From NCBI GenBank assembly GCA_020091685.1, contig CM034605.1:11294218-11358217 (forward strand): 64,000 nucleotides of DNA. The letters run 5' to 3'. Below, piece after piece: positions 11,128 through 22,215 of this stretch. The DNA comes from Lutjanus erythropterus (Eukaryota; Chordata; Actinopteri; Lutjaniformes; Lutjanidae). The position numbers were made by a program, and so were the translations under genes. How positions within the stretch are numbered: the stretch's first letter is position 1; the number at the start of each line of letters is the position of its first letter. Under the pieces are notes generated by a model that was not told the DNA's origin, searched no databases, and saw nothing but the letters and a program-made list of their open reading frames with translations.

Positions 11128-12926
11128 TTCTCTCAGAGAATTAGTGACCTTTCTACACATGAATTTCTCTCTGTCAAACTCTGTCTCACCGTGACATATG
11201 GCATGACATATTCTTTGGCGTACCGCCACGCAAATGCTATGCTCGAGCAGCCCACTAAAATGTCAAAAATCCATTATAAAGCTGGCATTTTAAAGGCCAC
11301 TTCCCTTCATCGTAGTCAGGTGCAAATGGCAGGAGTTGCAAGTTCATCTTCAATGGTGTCTGTCTCTTCCTTTTAAAATTACAAGATTACAAATAAAAGA
11401 TGCAAACAAAACAGATTTGACCATATTCAAAAACATCAATACTGTATGACCTCAGTTTACCTCAGGAGTGTTTTCGAAAAAGCTATCAGAGCCAGGCAGA
11501 GTTGAAACCTACTGAATATGCAGCAGAATTAACATGGATTCAACAGGTCAGACTACTTACTCACTTGACCAATAAAAGCTTTGTGTCTTTAGAAAATCCA
11601 GCCTAGTTCAGACTGAACAACAACAGGGTACAACAGAGAGAAGATAGCATGATCACAGCATGGATAAAAGCCTAAAGACTCCTTATTTATTAGTATTATT
11701 CCAGTGGGAACCCCACATTAGAGTTAAAGGTGCTCATTAAAGCTCCTCCACCCATCTGTCTCCATGAGGAACAATAGGTGTTGTAGTGAGGAGGAGGGAT
11801 GGATCTGTTTTGGGTGTATTAGTCTGACACGTTGCCAGAAACATCCTCATCCTAACCAGCCAATAACAGCACTCAGCCATGATGCAGGAAGCGTTTGAAC
11901 GTTCAGATTTCACTTCATTTTAAAATCGGGCTTTTATAACAGAAATAAAAGGTGGTTCTCCCTCAAAACAGGCGATTTTTGGCGATTGAGTGTTCCCCCG
12001 CTCACTGCAGCACTCACAACAGTCTGCACACCCACCTTCCTCCAGCTCTGGAACTTGATGAAAAACGATTGCGCCATAAATAGCGCAATAAACCTCCTCC
12101 AGTCCGCGAACACATCACCAAACACGGATACATGAGTGTTAAAATTCACACATCGCTCACCTTTAAAAAGCTTCCTGGTCGCTGCCGTCTGCTGCTGATG
12201 ATGAGGATGCTGTTGTGTGTTTTTTTTCCTCCAACACCAAGAAACAAGAGAAACTCCCACCGACTCAGGGGCCGTCTGACAATTAAACACCTGCCTGAAC
12301 GATGCTAAGGGAGCGTCAACAATGCTTAACTCACAAAATCTATTTTTGTCTCTAATTTTAGGATATAGCATTTGATTAGTGGCACAGCATGTGTAATTAC
12401 ATGATCAGCTGTCCAAATTAGAATTACTTATTTTGCTGATTCAATTATTATTATATTTTTAAAGCTGAAAATAAACCAGCTCCATGGTTCAGGATGAGAC
12501 AACACGAGGTAAATAAACAAAGAGTGGATGTGTTCCGCCTACAAACTAAACAGCATGATATAATTAATCTATATGACCAGGCAGACAGCAGTGTAAAATT
12601 AAATCATTGAGGATGTATTGCCACCTACTGGAAAATTGTCTTTCTTGCACTAGAACTCCTACAGTCTTTTAATGGCCCAGACTAAATGAAGTTATTTTTA
12701 TTTTGCCATGTTTGTCAACACGTGTGCAACATTCAATAACAACTAGATGCAATATTTAGTAATAACTGTACGCAACATTCAACATAGACACACACACACT
12801 CACGTAAGTGCAATACAATACCAGTGCCTACTGTACAGTATTTTCCACTGCCTCTATATTAATTATTTATTATTATTTAATATTTTATTTTATAAATGCA
12901 CATTTTAGTAATTAATGTAAACTTTA

Positions 12927-12957
<31 letters not shown>

Positions 12958-13599
12958 GCTCTGTCTGATCACTTAGCTTTAATTTTGCTACTTAACTTAC
13001 CTTTTTTACATGGAGCATCCCATTAAAAGTTTTGTAGACGTTTGTACTTGTGTAACCGTAACTATGAAAGCCCACGTCCATAGTTTTTCTTGAGTGTTTC
13101 CATTTTCTACCACTTTTATTACTCTACAGTTTGTTCTTTTTTCTCCACATATTATTACTTTAAAATTAGAATTTTACATTGCAAAAATATATGATGAGCA
13201 TATAAAATATTTATACCCAAAAGTACATTAATTAAAGTTTGTTAGTGCAACCAATGACAACAGTAAATTTGTATTTACATATGATGCATAAATAATGACA
13301 TAAATAATATCCATCTAATAGTATAACACCAAAAAAGACTTGTTTTGAGCACTGAATACATTAATGTGAAATATATTTGAAGTTTATTCAAATATATCTT
13401 TGATCCTTTAAATACATCTGCTAATAATACTGATGCACTTTTACTCACGTGATACATTTTCATACTAATGAAGAGGGGGAGCTTACCATTATTAAGGTCA
13501 GCAATTACTTTAGGCTTTTTGCTAATTTATTATGTCTTTTTAAAAATCCATACAATAAAATGGCATCAGAATGATTGATTCAGGAAGACAGTAGCCAAC
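11128..13599. other. Intergenic DNA with a CpG-containing patch
   Basis: The patch at about 11940-12360 has more CpG than its neighbours and a 145-codon minus-strand ORF without a recognisable domain. It could be a distant promoter or first exon, but nothing confirms that. In human the gene beyond ZDHHC22 is TMEM63C. I found none of its multi-membrane-span exons here. Confidence 0.35.
12926..12957. repeat. (ATT)n microsatellite
   Basis: A near-perfect run of about ten trinucleotide units. Confidence 0.9.
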
Positions 13600-13830
13600 T
13601 CATAAACAAACAGCATGGTGTGGTGTGCAGACTGTTGAAAGACGAGGCAAAGCTACTCCAGAAGTGCTGAAAAAAGGAAGAGGCAGGAGGATACTAAAGA
13701 CAATACCAACCACAGCCACAGCCTGCCCACCCTGCTGCCATCTGGCAAGAGATATGGGAGTATCCGCTGCTGTACCAGCGGACAACAGAACAGCTTCTTT
13801 CCCGAGGCTGCAGTACTGCTTAATTAAGTT
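13600..13830 (+). pseudogene. LINE reverse-transcriptase C-terminal fragment (decayed)
   Basis: On the + strand the frame starting about 13737 reads LPSGKRYGSIRCCTSG followed by QQNSFFPEAAVLLN. This resembles the LPSGRRYR...RNSFFPxAxxLLN signature near the end of the ORF2 protein of several LINE families. The upstream part is frameshifted and short, so this is a 5'-truncated, inactive fragment. Assigning it to a particular LINE clade would need a database search. Confidence 0.5.
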
Positions 13831-14063
13831 TCTTATTTATGACTTACTATTTATTTAAAGGATCTGAAATCCCACTCCCTCACTATCACCAATCACATTT
13901 CACTTATGTATCCTACAAAATAAGAGCTAGTAACATGCAATGAGTGTCAATAGACTTTTTCACGGCAGCCATTAACATGACACTAATTAAAGTTAGCAGC
14001 ACCCTGACTTTGACTGACCAGAATTAGTATCATTGACACACCTGTTTACCCCTCTATTTTATA

Positions 14064-14540
14064 TTAAAGGGACAATTCTCCTCAAAATTAAAACTACACA
14101 TTTTCACTTTTGCCTGTAGGGAACTTTATCCATCTAGACTGCTTTGGTGTGAGTTGCACACTTTTAGAGCTATCAGCTGTAGAGATGTCTGACTTCTCTC
14201 CAGTTTTATAGGACTAAATGGCACTCCCCTCACTACTTTCTTTCTGCACTAGAATCTACCAGAACTACTTTATTTTCTGCTAGAAAGAAAGTAGTTCCTA
14301 CTTAAAACTGAGTAACTGGGTCATGATTTATGGAAAGAGACACTGGTTTTTGAATTTTTCAAATGTATTTTTGTGGTGCTTTGAGCACCACAAGGTGAGG
14401 GCCATTGAGTCCCATTATACTGAAGAAAAGACAGACATCTCTACAACTTTTATCTTCAAAACTCTGCAACCCACACCAAAAAAGGCCAGGGGTAAAATAT
14501 TTATTTTTTTTATTTTGGGTTGTCCCAAGTGTCCCTATAA
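14064..14540. mobile_element. Fold-back DNA element, family B, copy 1
   Basis: It begins ttaaagggacaattctcctc and ends tgtcccaagtgtccctataa. The arms are inversely related: gatgtctgacttctctcc...ataggactaaatggcac is mirrored by gggccattgagtcccattat...agacagacatctct. A second, interrupted member of the family lies at 47721-49058. ORFs on both strands here are by-products of the palindrome. Confidence 0.7.
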
Positions 14541-14699
14541 TATGGCTGCTGTAATCATTTTTAAACAGTATTTTTTCCTCTAGGCCAGAAGCCAAACAAT
14601 CTATTTTAAGAAACGTCAAATGCAGTTCTACTTGAATGCTACACTTGTACATGGCTTTTCCTGCGCCAGATTTGTGCTCTTACTGTAAGTATTGCTGTA

Positions 14700-14941
14700 T
14701 GTGGATGTGGTCTGCTTAAAAAGGCGAGTAAATCAAAAGTAAAATATTAAACCAGGAGTAAAATAGACGCATCCAGACCAACAGGCGGCGGTAGACAAAG
14801 GAGCAGACACCCTGATATTGAAGAGAGACGTCGGTGTGGCTCAACAACACCTCCACTGTGTGCGTTTGAATGAATGCGTTGAGCTGAGAGGCTCCGCGGT
14901 GCTGAAAGGACAGCAGCTCCTCCGCTCCCTGACGTCTGCAG
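14700..14941 (+). other. zdhhc22: zdhhc22 candidate 5'-untranslated exon 1 and promoter
   Basis: A CpG-bearing patch (about 14760-14945) upstream of the coding exons ends in ctgcag followed by gtaggc, a good splice donor at 14941/14942. The coding exon has a strong acceptor at 16318 and begins only two bases before the ATG, so an upstream non-coding exon is required, and this is the best candidate. The transcription start is not visible and the left limit is a guess. Confidence 0.45.
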
Positions 14942-15504
14942 GTAGGCAGCAGTGATGACGCTGCTTTTATTAGATAATTGTTTTAATTGCGTCGTCATGG
15001 GAGTTAAATGACTGACGCCATCAATGGCACCGGTCTCGTCTGTTTCCTGAAGAAAATAGGGAGAGGAAACTGCGATAGACTGTACTGCTGCATATGCTTT
15101 CTGTCATCTGGGACATTCACTGGCCTGTAGTAGAGCTTCATAGCGTTTCATATCAGAGCATGAAGAGACAGTTTTAGATTGAATCTATGGCCGCTCCCTC
15201 CATCCTTCTTGTTGTGGTTTGATTCTCTGTGATTTGCACATCTGTTCGTGCTGTAGGTTAGGAGATCACAGTGAAAAGGGTGAGATATTCTTGGTATTCT
15301 CAGTGGCCCATGAGTCCCCAGACTCTTAGCAGAGAAATTAGTTTTTTTTTTTTTTCTCAGCAGCAGACTTACATTCTTTATTAAATTGGATCACTCAATC
15401 TGTGTGATGTATCTCGTCTAATAGGGGGTGTGTCACTGTCTCCAGAGGGATTCACGTGGATAGACCTAAACCAAATCCTGCCCTTGGAAGAGATTTTTAC
15501 TTTG

Positions 15505-15810
15505 CTCATTTCAGAATCAGATTTATTGGCCAAGTATGTGCACACAAACAATGAATTGGACCCTGGTGTTAAATTGCTCTCAATGTACGTAGACAGCACA
15601 ATTTAAAGGCAAATTGAAATAGACAAACATCTAGAAACAAGCTAAAAAAAGATATACAATATCCAAATATATGCTTTTTAAAAAAAATTAAAGTAAAATG
15701 ATTTTTTTTACGAAGCATTGTGGTGTTACAGAGATGCCCCAGCCTACAAATAATATTGTCCAGATGCTTCCCTTGGTACAGACCTGCAAAAATCATATTT
15801 TTTTAAAAAT
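15505..15810 (+). mobile_element. LINE-derived interspersed repeat fragment
   Basis: The opening sequence, agaatcagatttattggcca followed by agtatgtgcacacaaacaa, is a motif I recognise as very common in fish genomes near the 3' part of a LINE family. It continues through a degenerate coding-like stretch (gagatgccccagcctacaaa). No intact ORF remains. Confidence 0.5.
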
Positions 15811-15904
15811 GAAAGTCCTATTAAAGTTGTGACTCAAAATACCTATCAAAACAACCACAATATGATGTTAAATCATATCAAGCTAAAGAGTTTCTTTAGG
15901 TTTG

Positions 15905-16200
15905 ATAACTAGGCCTGCAATGGCATGTTTATGACAGTTTATGTTATCTTGGCTACTGTCAAGTTGTCCTAACAAAGACGTTGACAGGGTATGCTGTTTT
16001 GGTTAATGTCAAGTTGTCATTAGAAAGACATCACAAACAATGTCGACTATACATTTAAATTACTTAACTGATCAAATGATACTTAATGACAACAGTAAAA
16101 AACATTCATAAAGCCTCTTTTATGTTTATGACAGGTGTCATGACATGGTTATGACAACGTAATGAGAGTGTTATGGACACCTCTTCAAATAAAGTGTGAG
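15905..16200. repeat. Interspersed repeat upstream of the zdhhc22 coding exon
   Basis: Repeated tgtcaagttgtc and ttatgacaacgta motifs, ending acacctcttcaaataaagtgt, match a repeat type widespread in fish. It ends about 120 bases before the zdhhc22 coding exon, so it lies in intron 1 if the upstream exon call is right. Confidence 0.45.
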
Positions 16201-16318
16201 CCATTTTTCACAGTAGCTGGAGATTTATTTTGTGTTAAAGTGCAGCTGCATAATGACTCCCCTCAGTTTCCAGCAGTAACCCTCACTCTCTGCTCACTGT
16301 GTCTTTCCTCTCCGACAG

Positions 16319-16876
16319 AAATGTTCACCAGGATGTTAAAACTCAGACTTCTCAATGCTGTAGCACCTGCATACTTCTTCATGGCTACAGCAGTCACCTT
16401 CATTTTGCACTTCTGCTTCTTCATCCCAACGATCTTCCCAAATCCGGACACATCGCTGAGAACGTCTACGACTCTTCACACAGTTGTTTTCCTTTTCTTG
16501 ATGTTCAATGCTCTGGGAAATTACGTAATGACTATTAAATATCCTGCTGAAAGTGCCAATGAGACTGCGGTTCCAGTGTGCTCGCCGCACTGCTCGGACA
16601 AAGTGGACGCACACTACCTCCTAAATGGCCGCCACTTCTGCAAACTGTGTAAAAAAGTCATTCTCAAGAGGGATCACCACTGCTTTTTCACTGGAAACTG
16701 CATTGGCAACAAAAACATGCGCTACTTCATCATGTTCTGCATCTACACATCATGCACTTGTTTGTACTCCTTGGTTCTCGGTGTGGCCTTTCTAACAGTG
16801 GAGTACTCCATCTCCTTTGAGAACCCGCTGACCTTCCTGACTCTTCTTCCCCTCTCCACTGGTTACTTCTTCATGG
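16319..16876 (+). CDS. zdhhc22: zdhhc22 first coding exon
   Basis: The acceptor (ttcctctccgacag) ends at 16318. The ATG is at 16321 and the donor is gtgag at 16877. The exon ends in phase 1 after ATG-G. It encodes membrane segments 1-3 and the whole DHHC domain. Confidence 0.95.
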
Positions 16877-17971
16877 GTGAGTTGTTTCATAATGCCAAAA
16901 AATAGCTGATAGTCTATGTTGGTAGTTCTCAAAGTGAGGTCCGGGGATCCACAGGGGTCTCAAACGGGGTCCCAAGGGGTCCTTAACAAACAGCAGAATC
17001 ATTTAATTTCACTGTAATTTCACCTCAGAAGCTGAGAACAGACAGACTTTATTATCTGGAGATAAATCAATATTTTACCCTGTTATCACACGAAAATAAG
17101 TTTTGCTATCTCGAGATAAGAAAATAATTAACCTGATATATCAAGAACACAAGATTTATAATCTTTATATAATGAAACAGTTAGCCTATTATGGGTAAAA
17201 GAGACTTGTTATCTTGAGATAATGAAACAATTAACCTGTCACAGGAAAACAAATTTCGTTATCTTGAGATAATGAATTTAAATGTTATCATCAGAAAATG
17301 AGCTTTGTTGTCTTGAGATAAAGAAATAAGTAACATATTATTATGAGGAAACAAGATTCATTAATTCAAGATAAATATGTAAACAAGCTTTGTTATATCA
17401 AGATTAAAAAATAAATTTTCTGTTATCACAAGAAAAAGACTCATTACCTTGAGACAAAGAAATAATCTCTTATCCTGGGAAAATGAGATTTGTTATCTTC
17501 AGATAACAAAACAATAATTACAAACATAACAATAAGAAGTTGTTGCATGATAACAAGATATCTTATTATCAGATCTTGGTTTAGTTTGTATCAGTTTAGG
17601 GGCCTGGACGTGAAAAAGTTTGAGAATCACTGATCCAAGATACATACTGGTGCCATCAGAATTAGATTTTTCCTTCTTGTTGTCTCTCCACAGGAACAAT
17701 CTCAGGATTGCAGTTGTTCTTGGTGCTGATGCTGTACGTGTGGCTTGGCATCGGCCTAGTCTGCGCAGGTTTCTGCTGTCAGCAGGTGCTGCTGGTGGCC
17801 CGGGGACAGACCTGGTGTCAGATGCAGAGGGGGCAGCTCGTGGAGAACCACAGCCCCTGGAGAACCAACCTTAAGGACGTGTTTGGTACCCGCTGGATCC
17901 TTGGCCTTATCCTGCCTGTGCAGACAGTGGAGACGTGCTCTGAAGACACAGATGCACATAAACAGGACTGA
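16321..17971 (+). CDS. zdhhc22: ZDHHC22 palmitoyltransferase (two coding exons, 277 aa)
   Basis: A DHHC-family S-acyltransferase, which transfers palmitate from CoA to cysteines of membrane proteins. The mammalian orthologue acts in the endomembrane system and is reported to modify BK potassium channels. Coding exons 16321-16876 and 17694-17971 join in phase to give 277 residues, close to the 263 of human. Predicted membrane segments lie at about 13-35, 53-72, 135-160 and 186-213. The cysteine-rich domain spans about 87-127, with the catalytic motif Asp118-His119-His120-Cys121 and the family sequence HHCFFTGNCIG. A C-terminal NLKDVFG matches the conserved tail motif of the family. The start could instead be Met5 (MLKLRLLN), which aligns with the human N-terminus. 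It lies tail-to-tail with cipc, as in human. No frame defects are seen. Confidence 0.96.
16923..17633. mobile_element. hAT-like MITE in the zdhhc22 intron, with internal minisatellite
   Basis: The left end gtagttctcaaagtgaggtc is mirrored at the right end by ggcctggacgtgaaaaagtttgagaatcac. This is the 'ttctcaaagtgGGGtCC' type of non-autonomous hAT element common in fish. The interior (about 17090-17540) is a degenerate tandem array whose unit contains gttatcttgagataa, itself near-palindromic. The element fills most of the 817-base intron. Confidence 0.7.
17090..17540. repeat. Degenerate minisatellite of near-palindromic units
   Basis: Units of roughly 50-60 bases repeat the pattern ttatcttgagataa, then gaaac/gaaataa, then ttaacct, then a spacer. 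At least seven diverged copies are visible. Confidence 0.65.
17694..17971 (+). CDS. zdhhc22: zdhhc22 last coding exon
   Basis: The acceptor tgtctctccacag ends at 17693. The exon completes the Gly186 codon, encodes the fourth membrane segment (about residues 186-213) and the cytosolic tail, and stops at TGA 17969-17971. Confidence 0.95.
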
Positions 17972-18293
17972 ATGATCACCACGTCATATTGATAGCTCCA
18001 AATAGGTCGCAAGTTGTAGAAAATGCTTTCTTGGGAACCATGTGGTGATTGATTTTAAATACTTAAATGGATGCTTTATAACCTTTAAAGTAGTCCATGA
18101 AATAGTTAGTCTGTTAGCACACATTCCTTTAAGGACAGGAGCCATACAGTATATCAGTGTGAAACTTTTGAATAAGTGCATAGTGTAAGTGTATCCTTTA
18201 AATAAGTAGCTTTTGACAAGGCAATATTAAGACAAATAAGTTGGTTATTTGGGACATCCTGCAGTTTTACATGCATTACTACATGCATCAAAT

Positions 18294-19179
18294 GTAGGGA
18301 TGCACGATATTGTACTTGTGCCGATATCCGATATTGACATTGCCGATATATTCCAACCAATTCTGGCTGATTGCTAAAGCAACTGTAGATTTTTTTAACA
18401 TCTAATTATAGAAAGTCTCTCATGTAATGTAATTAACATTTACGCCTACTCTTATTGTGATGGCCCACTGGCAGTAAAGTAAACTACAATGTAGACATAA
18501 AATACTGTTTTTTGAAATGTACACTTTAACTAGGAAAAATAAAGCTACTGCTGACAGATATATTTATTCTAAATTCTCTCCTGTATTTATGACTTTTCAT
18601 CAGGTGAAAAAAGTTTTTGTTGGCAGGCTGTTCGGTATTGTAATACTCTGTAGCTGAAATGAGTATTAGAACAACAAACACTTGTTTCTAACAAAAAAAA
18701 AAAAAAAAAACTACAAAACTTTTCAGCTATTTTCACACTTTATTTATTTATTTATGTAGGATAATTTTCCTAACTGTTGCTGTAATATTTATTTTGGGGA
18801 AAAAGAGTGCACCACTATTCCTAACCCTATGTGGAACACAGGGTTGTGTTACACTTGAGGACAAAATTAGTAACACTTTAAATGATCCTGACAAAAAATC
18901 ATTCGCCAAAATTTTTTTTCTCCCTTGCCTCTTAGGGCTCTCTGTAGTGTTGAAGAAAATGTGATTTGGCTCTTTGTCACATGGCTGACGTAGAACAATC
19001 ACTGCAAACTAGCAACTCTGATATCTGTTTCACACCTCAAAACACCTACATACTACAGACATGTTTGTGTTGTGATCGGCTTCTCACGTCAGCAGAATTG
19101 TCAATTTCAGGCTGAAATAATATTGAATTTTGAAGTTTTTATCGTCTGATACCGGTGATGTTTTATCGTGCATCCCTAA
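18294..19179. mobile_element. hAT-like MITE (886 bp)
   Basis: Perfect 15-bp terminal inverted repeats: tagggatgcacgata at the left and tatcgtgcatcccta at the right. The flanking octamers atcaaatg and atcaaaat share their first six bases, consistent with a decayed 8-bp hAT target duplication. Subterminal gccgatatccgatatt motifs match the family as I know it from fish. No transposase is present. Confidence 0.85.
18538..18543 (+). terminator. Candidate polyadenylation signal for zdhhc22 (MITE-borne)
   Basis: The first AATAAA downstream of the zdhhc22 stop, 567 bases away, lies within the hAT MITE. Confidence 0.35.
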
Positions 19180-19810
19180 TCAAAATATAAAGACGGCTTT
19201 GCATAAGTGCATGCATTCACAGCTTTGCAGTTTTATATAATGGTATAGATTTGAACGCCTCTGAGATTACCAGTCGAGTGTGTTGTTCTTCCACACTTTC
19301 TTGTAGGATACTACAATGTGACATTCAGGAAACTGCTGGTAGTTTTTACAACAATAATTTACTTTGACATCAAGGGCTAGCAGAAGAGAAAACTACAGTA
19401 TGTGTCTACAGCGTAAACTGCCAGGCTCTACAACACTGCTGACAACAAACTGTTACATGTTGAGCCTGATGTTTTCTACTCAAATGAATGTGGCTCAGAT
19501 AGTTTGATGAAGGTGCAGCGATATGCTCCTTTATAAGAATGGGTGGGGGAAATGTGAAGATGATTTTACCATAGTATTATCCAGGGTATTATTCACAATG
19601 TGCCATAAACTCATGCTTACAGATGACCCCAAAGATGAGATATTCACTACACTGCTAATGATAGGGCCCTCTGTATAATAATAGTAAGGACTTTTCACTG
19701 TTATGCTGCAGCTACAGCCACTGACATATTCACATCATGTCAAAGATGTTTTGGATTTCAATAAATATACTTTTTAGAGCTATTTTGTCTATTACTGTTA
19801 TACCAATAAA

Positions 19811-21298
19811 AGTATTCAAATCACAACAAGCAGCCATCGTCTTCTCTAAACAATAGAGTGACATAAATGATGGAGAGGAAGTGATCTTCAAACAAGAGTT
19901 TTATGACAGTTCAGTATTAGTCAAAGTGACATTTGCTGAAGAAATTATACAGAAAGCACATTTTACAACATGAATCTCTGAAAAGTAATCTTAAAATAAT
20001 TTTTGTAACCCTCCTTCTGCCCTTTTAAAACCAAGACTGATTATCTTTTAGTTTTATATGATTAGAAAATATTGAAACAGTAGTGTATGTTTGCTAAAAT
20101 AAATAATACAACAGTTAACATAGACTTAACATTTAAAACTCAACCATTTATGACTTCATGCTACTCGTTCTACAGCAACTCCAGATGCATTGCCTAGCCA
20201 GGGCAGGATCTGCTGTAATTCAGAGAAGAATATTAACTCTTTGGAGACCTTTAAGTACATTCAGCTTTCCTCCACACAAAGCTCACAATCTAAGCTGCTC
20301 AAGCACTGATATGAACAAACATGAACATATGAAGTACAAACATAACCATATTCAAAAAAGGCACAGGCATTCAGATAAACATTTATATTCACATTGTTTT
20401 ATCAAGACAGAATGCTTATTTAGGGATACAAGTCGTAACATATGTCTGAAAATGTTGTATGTCAGTAATCGCATAACTAAAGTGCAAGAGTCTAACATGA
20501 AACTAGAAAACTTCAGTCACCACATCTTTGCCTTGAAGATTCAACATCACACAGAGCCTAAGCAGCAGGAATGAACATGGCAGCAACATATGCAAAGAAA
20601 AAAAAAAATTATATGGCTACAGTAGGCCTACTTCACTTGCTACAGTTTATGTCTTCAGAAAGTCCTACGAAGTCCTTAAAGGTATATTTTGGAAAAAGGA
20701 GCTTGCTTTACCAGTAAATTGGCAAACTCGTTATAGTGTGCTTGGTTTAGTTATATTATTCACAGAGCTTTAGTGTTGGTCAGAAACAAAATTACAAATA
20801 AATAATACTGCCACAAAGTAACAAAATTAATAAAAAATAAACAATGTAATCATTTTGCCAGCCCTCTCCCATGTGGAGCCACGCAACTGTTGTGTAGTAG
20901 TATTTACACTTCCTCATAAAAGAGGCATTCAGTTTCCTTTACCATACATTTTAAAAATGTAAAATGTAAACATAATTGAAAAAATGACAGTAAAGAAGAA
21001 ATCCATATGGTATTTTCTATTCAATTTAAAAAGTAAAAATGATGCTTATATATTTCTCTAAAGCCATCACATTCAAGGCATGTATAAGGAATCAACCCCA
21101 TGTGTCCTCACATGTGCCGTAAGGCATGCGTTTTATGCAATTAGGAGTTCAACATGTAGAAGCCATAGCCCTATTGCAAGTGACTCTTGCCATTTTGAAG
21201 CAGGAGAGGCAAGAAAATTCATTATAGGCAAGGGTTTGAAATGTTAGCATGCTTCTTAACTCCCACTGGATATTAGTAGATGTGCTTCAGTGACATAT
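19811..21298. other. Intergenic DNA between convergent genes
   Basis: AT-rich sequence. A 138-codon + strand ORF (20158-20574) has no domain, no splice context and low-complexity His/Lys-rich composition. It is not accepted as a gene. Confidence 0.4.
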
Positions 21299-21990
21299 TA
21301 CAACCCTGATTCCAAAAAAGTTTTTACATTGTGTAAAATCTACATAAAAACAGAATGCAATGATTTTCTTTGTTTTTTTGACCTATATTCAATTGAGTTG
21401 TACAAAGACAATATATTTAATATTCAAAATAGATGGGCAAATAGTCCATCACTTAAAAACAATGTTTCTTAACACACAATTGCAAGGAATTTAGGGGTTT
21501 AACCGTCTACAATCCTTTGCTGAGTGCATGTCACAGATTGCTTTTGAAAATCATGGACCTTGTGTCTTCCAGGCTAAAGAAGAAAATGACCATTCAGGTC
21601 AAAGGCCAGCATCTGTGATGGTATGGAGGTGTGGATGGATGCAGATGGCATCATGGGTAACTTGCCCATCTACAGGTTTTACATACAGGTTTTGGAACAA
21701 CATACACTGCCATGCAGATGACATCTTTTTCAGACATGTCTGCTTATTTCAGCAAGACGATGCAAAGACACATTCTGCATGTTACAACAGTGTAGCTTTG
21801 TAGTAAAAACTTTGGGTACTAGACTGACCTGCCTGCGGTCAAAACCAGCCTCCAGTTGAAAATATGTGGCGCATTATGAAGCGCAAAATACAACAACAGA
21901 GACCCCGGACTGTTGAGCGCTTCAGGTCATATATTAAGAAAGCATGGCATTCTGTTTTTTATTTACTTTTTTGGAACCGAGGTTCTTGAC
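21299..21990 (+). mobile_element. Tc1/mariner transposon remnant with transposase fragments
   Basis: It begins at a TA with caaccctgattccaaaaaag and ends with the diverged inverse (acttttttggaaccgaggtt), the terminus of a Tc1/mariner family common in fish. Transposase pieces on the + strand include ASVMVWRCG and LFQQDDAKTHSA, then, in another frame, QPPVENMWRIMKRKIQQQRP, which covers the region of the third catalytic acid. The element is internally deleted and frameshifted, hence inactive. It lies just downstream of the cipc stop and carries on the minus strand the nearest AATAAA for cipc. Confidence 0.85.
21958..21963 (-). terminator. Candidate polyadenylation signal for cipc (transposon-borne)
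   Basis: AATAAA on the minus strand about 250 bases downstream of the cipc stop, inside the terminal part of the Tc1/mariner remnant. It is the closest canonical signal found. Confidence 0.4.
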
Positions 21991-22215
21991 CAGCAGTTCT
22001 GAATGTTTTGGCTCCTTAACCTGCATATTAAATATATTCTGTACTTAAGACGTTTCTGACAAAAGCACGAAAGTATATACTTCAGTTATAGTTTGTTTAG
22101 TCGCAATGCTAGATGCTGTAATGACTACTTCACACCAAGAAAGCTTTTACTGTAGAGATGTGTTTACACATTGTGAACCTCTGATTGAGAACTGCTGGTC
22201 ATGTCCATCAATATT

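Larger units (their letters stand above)
17972..19810 (+). other. zdhhc22: zdhhc22 3' flank and likely 3' UTR
   Basis: No coding exon is seen after the zdhhc22 stop. The first AATAAA on this strand (18538-18543) lies inside a hAT MITE. The next are at 19760-19765 and 19805-19810. Which one is used cannot be told from sequence. Confidence 0.5.

Noticed and set aside
11934-12371. 145-codon minus-strand ORF in a CpG-containing patch
   Set aside because: No domain; a possible distant promoter but no supporting exon. tmem63c exons were looked for and not seen.
20158-20574. 138-codon plus-strand ORF between zdhhc22 and cipc
   Set aside because: Low-complexity His/Lys-rich translation in AT-rich DNA, no family resemblance.
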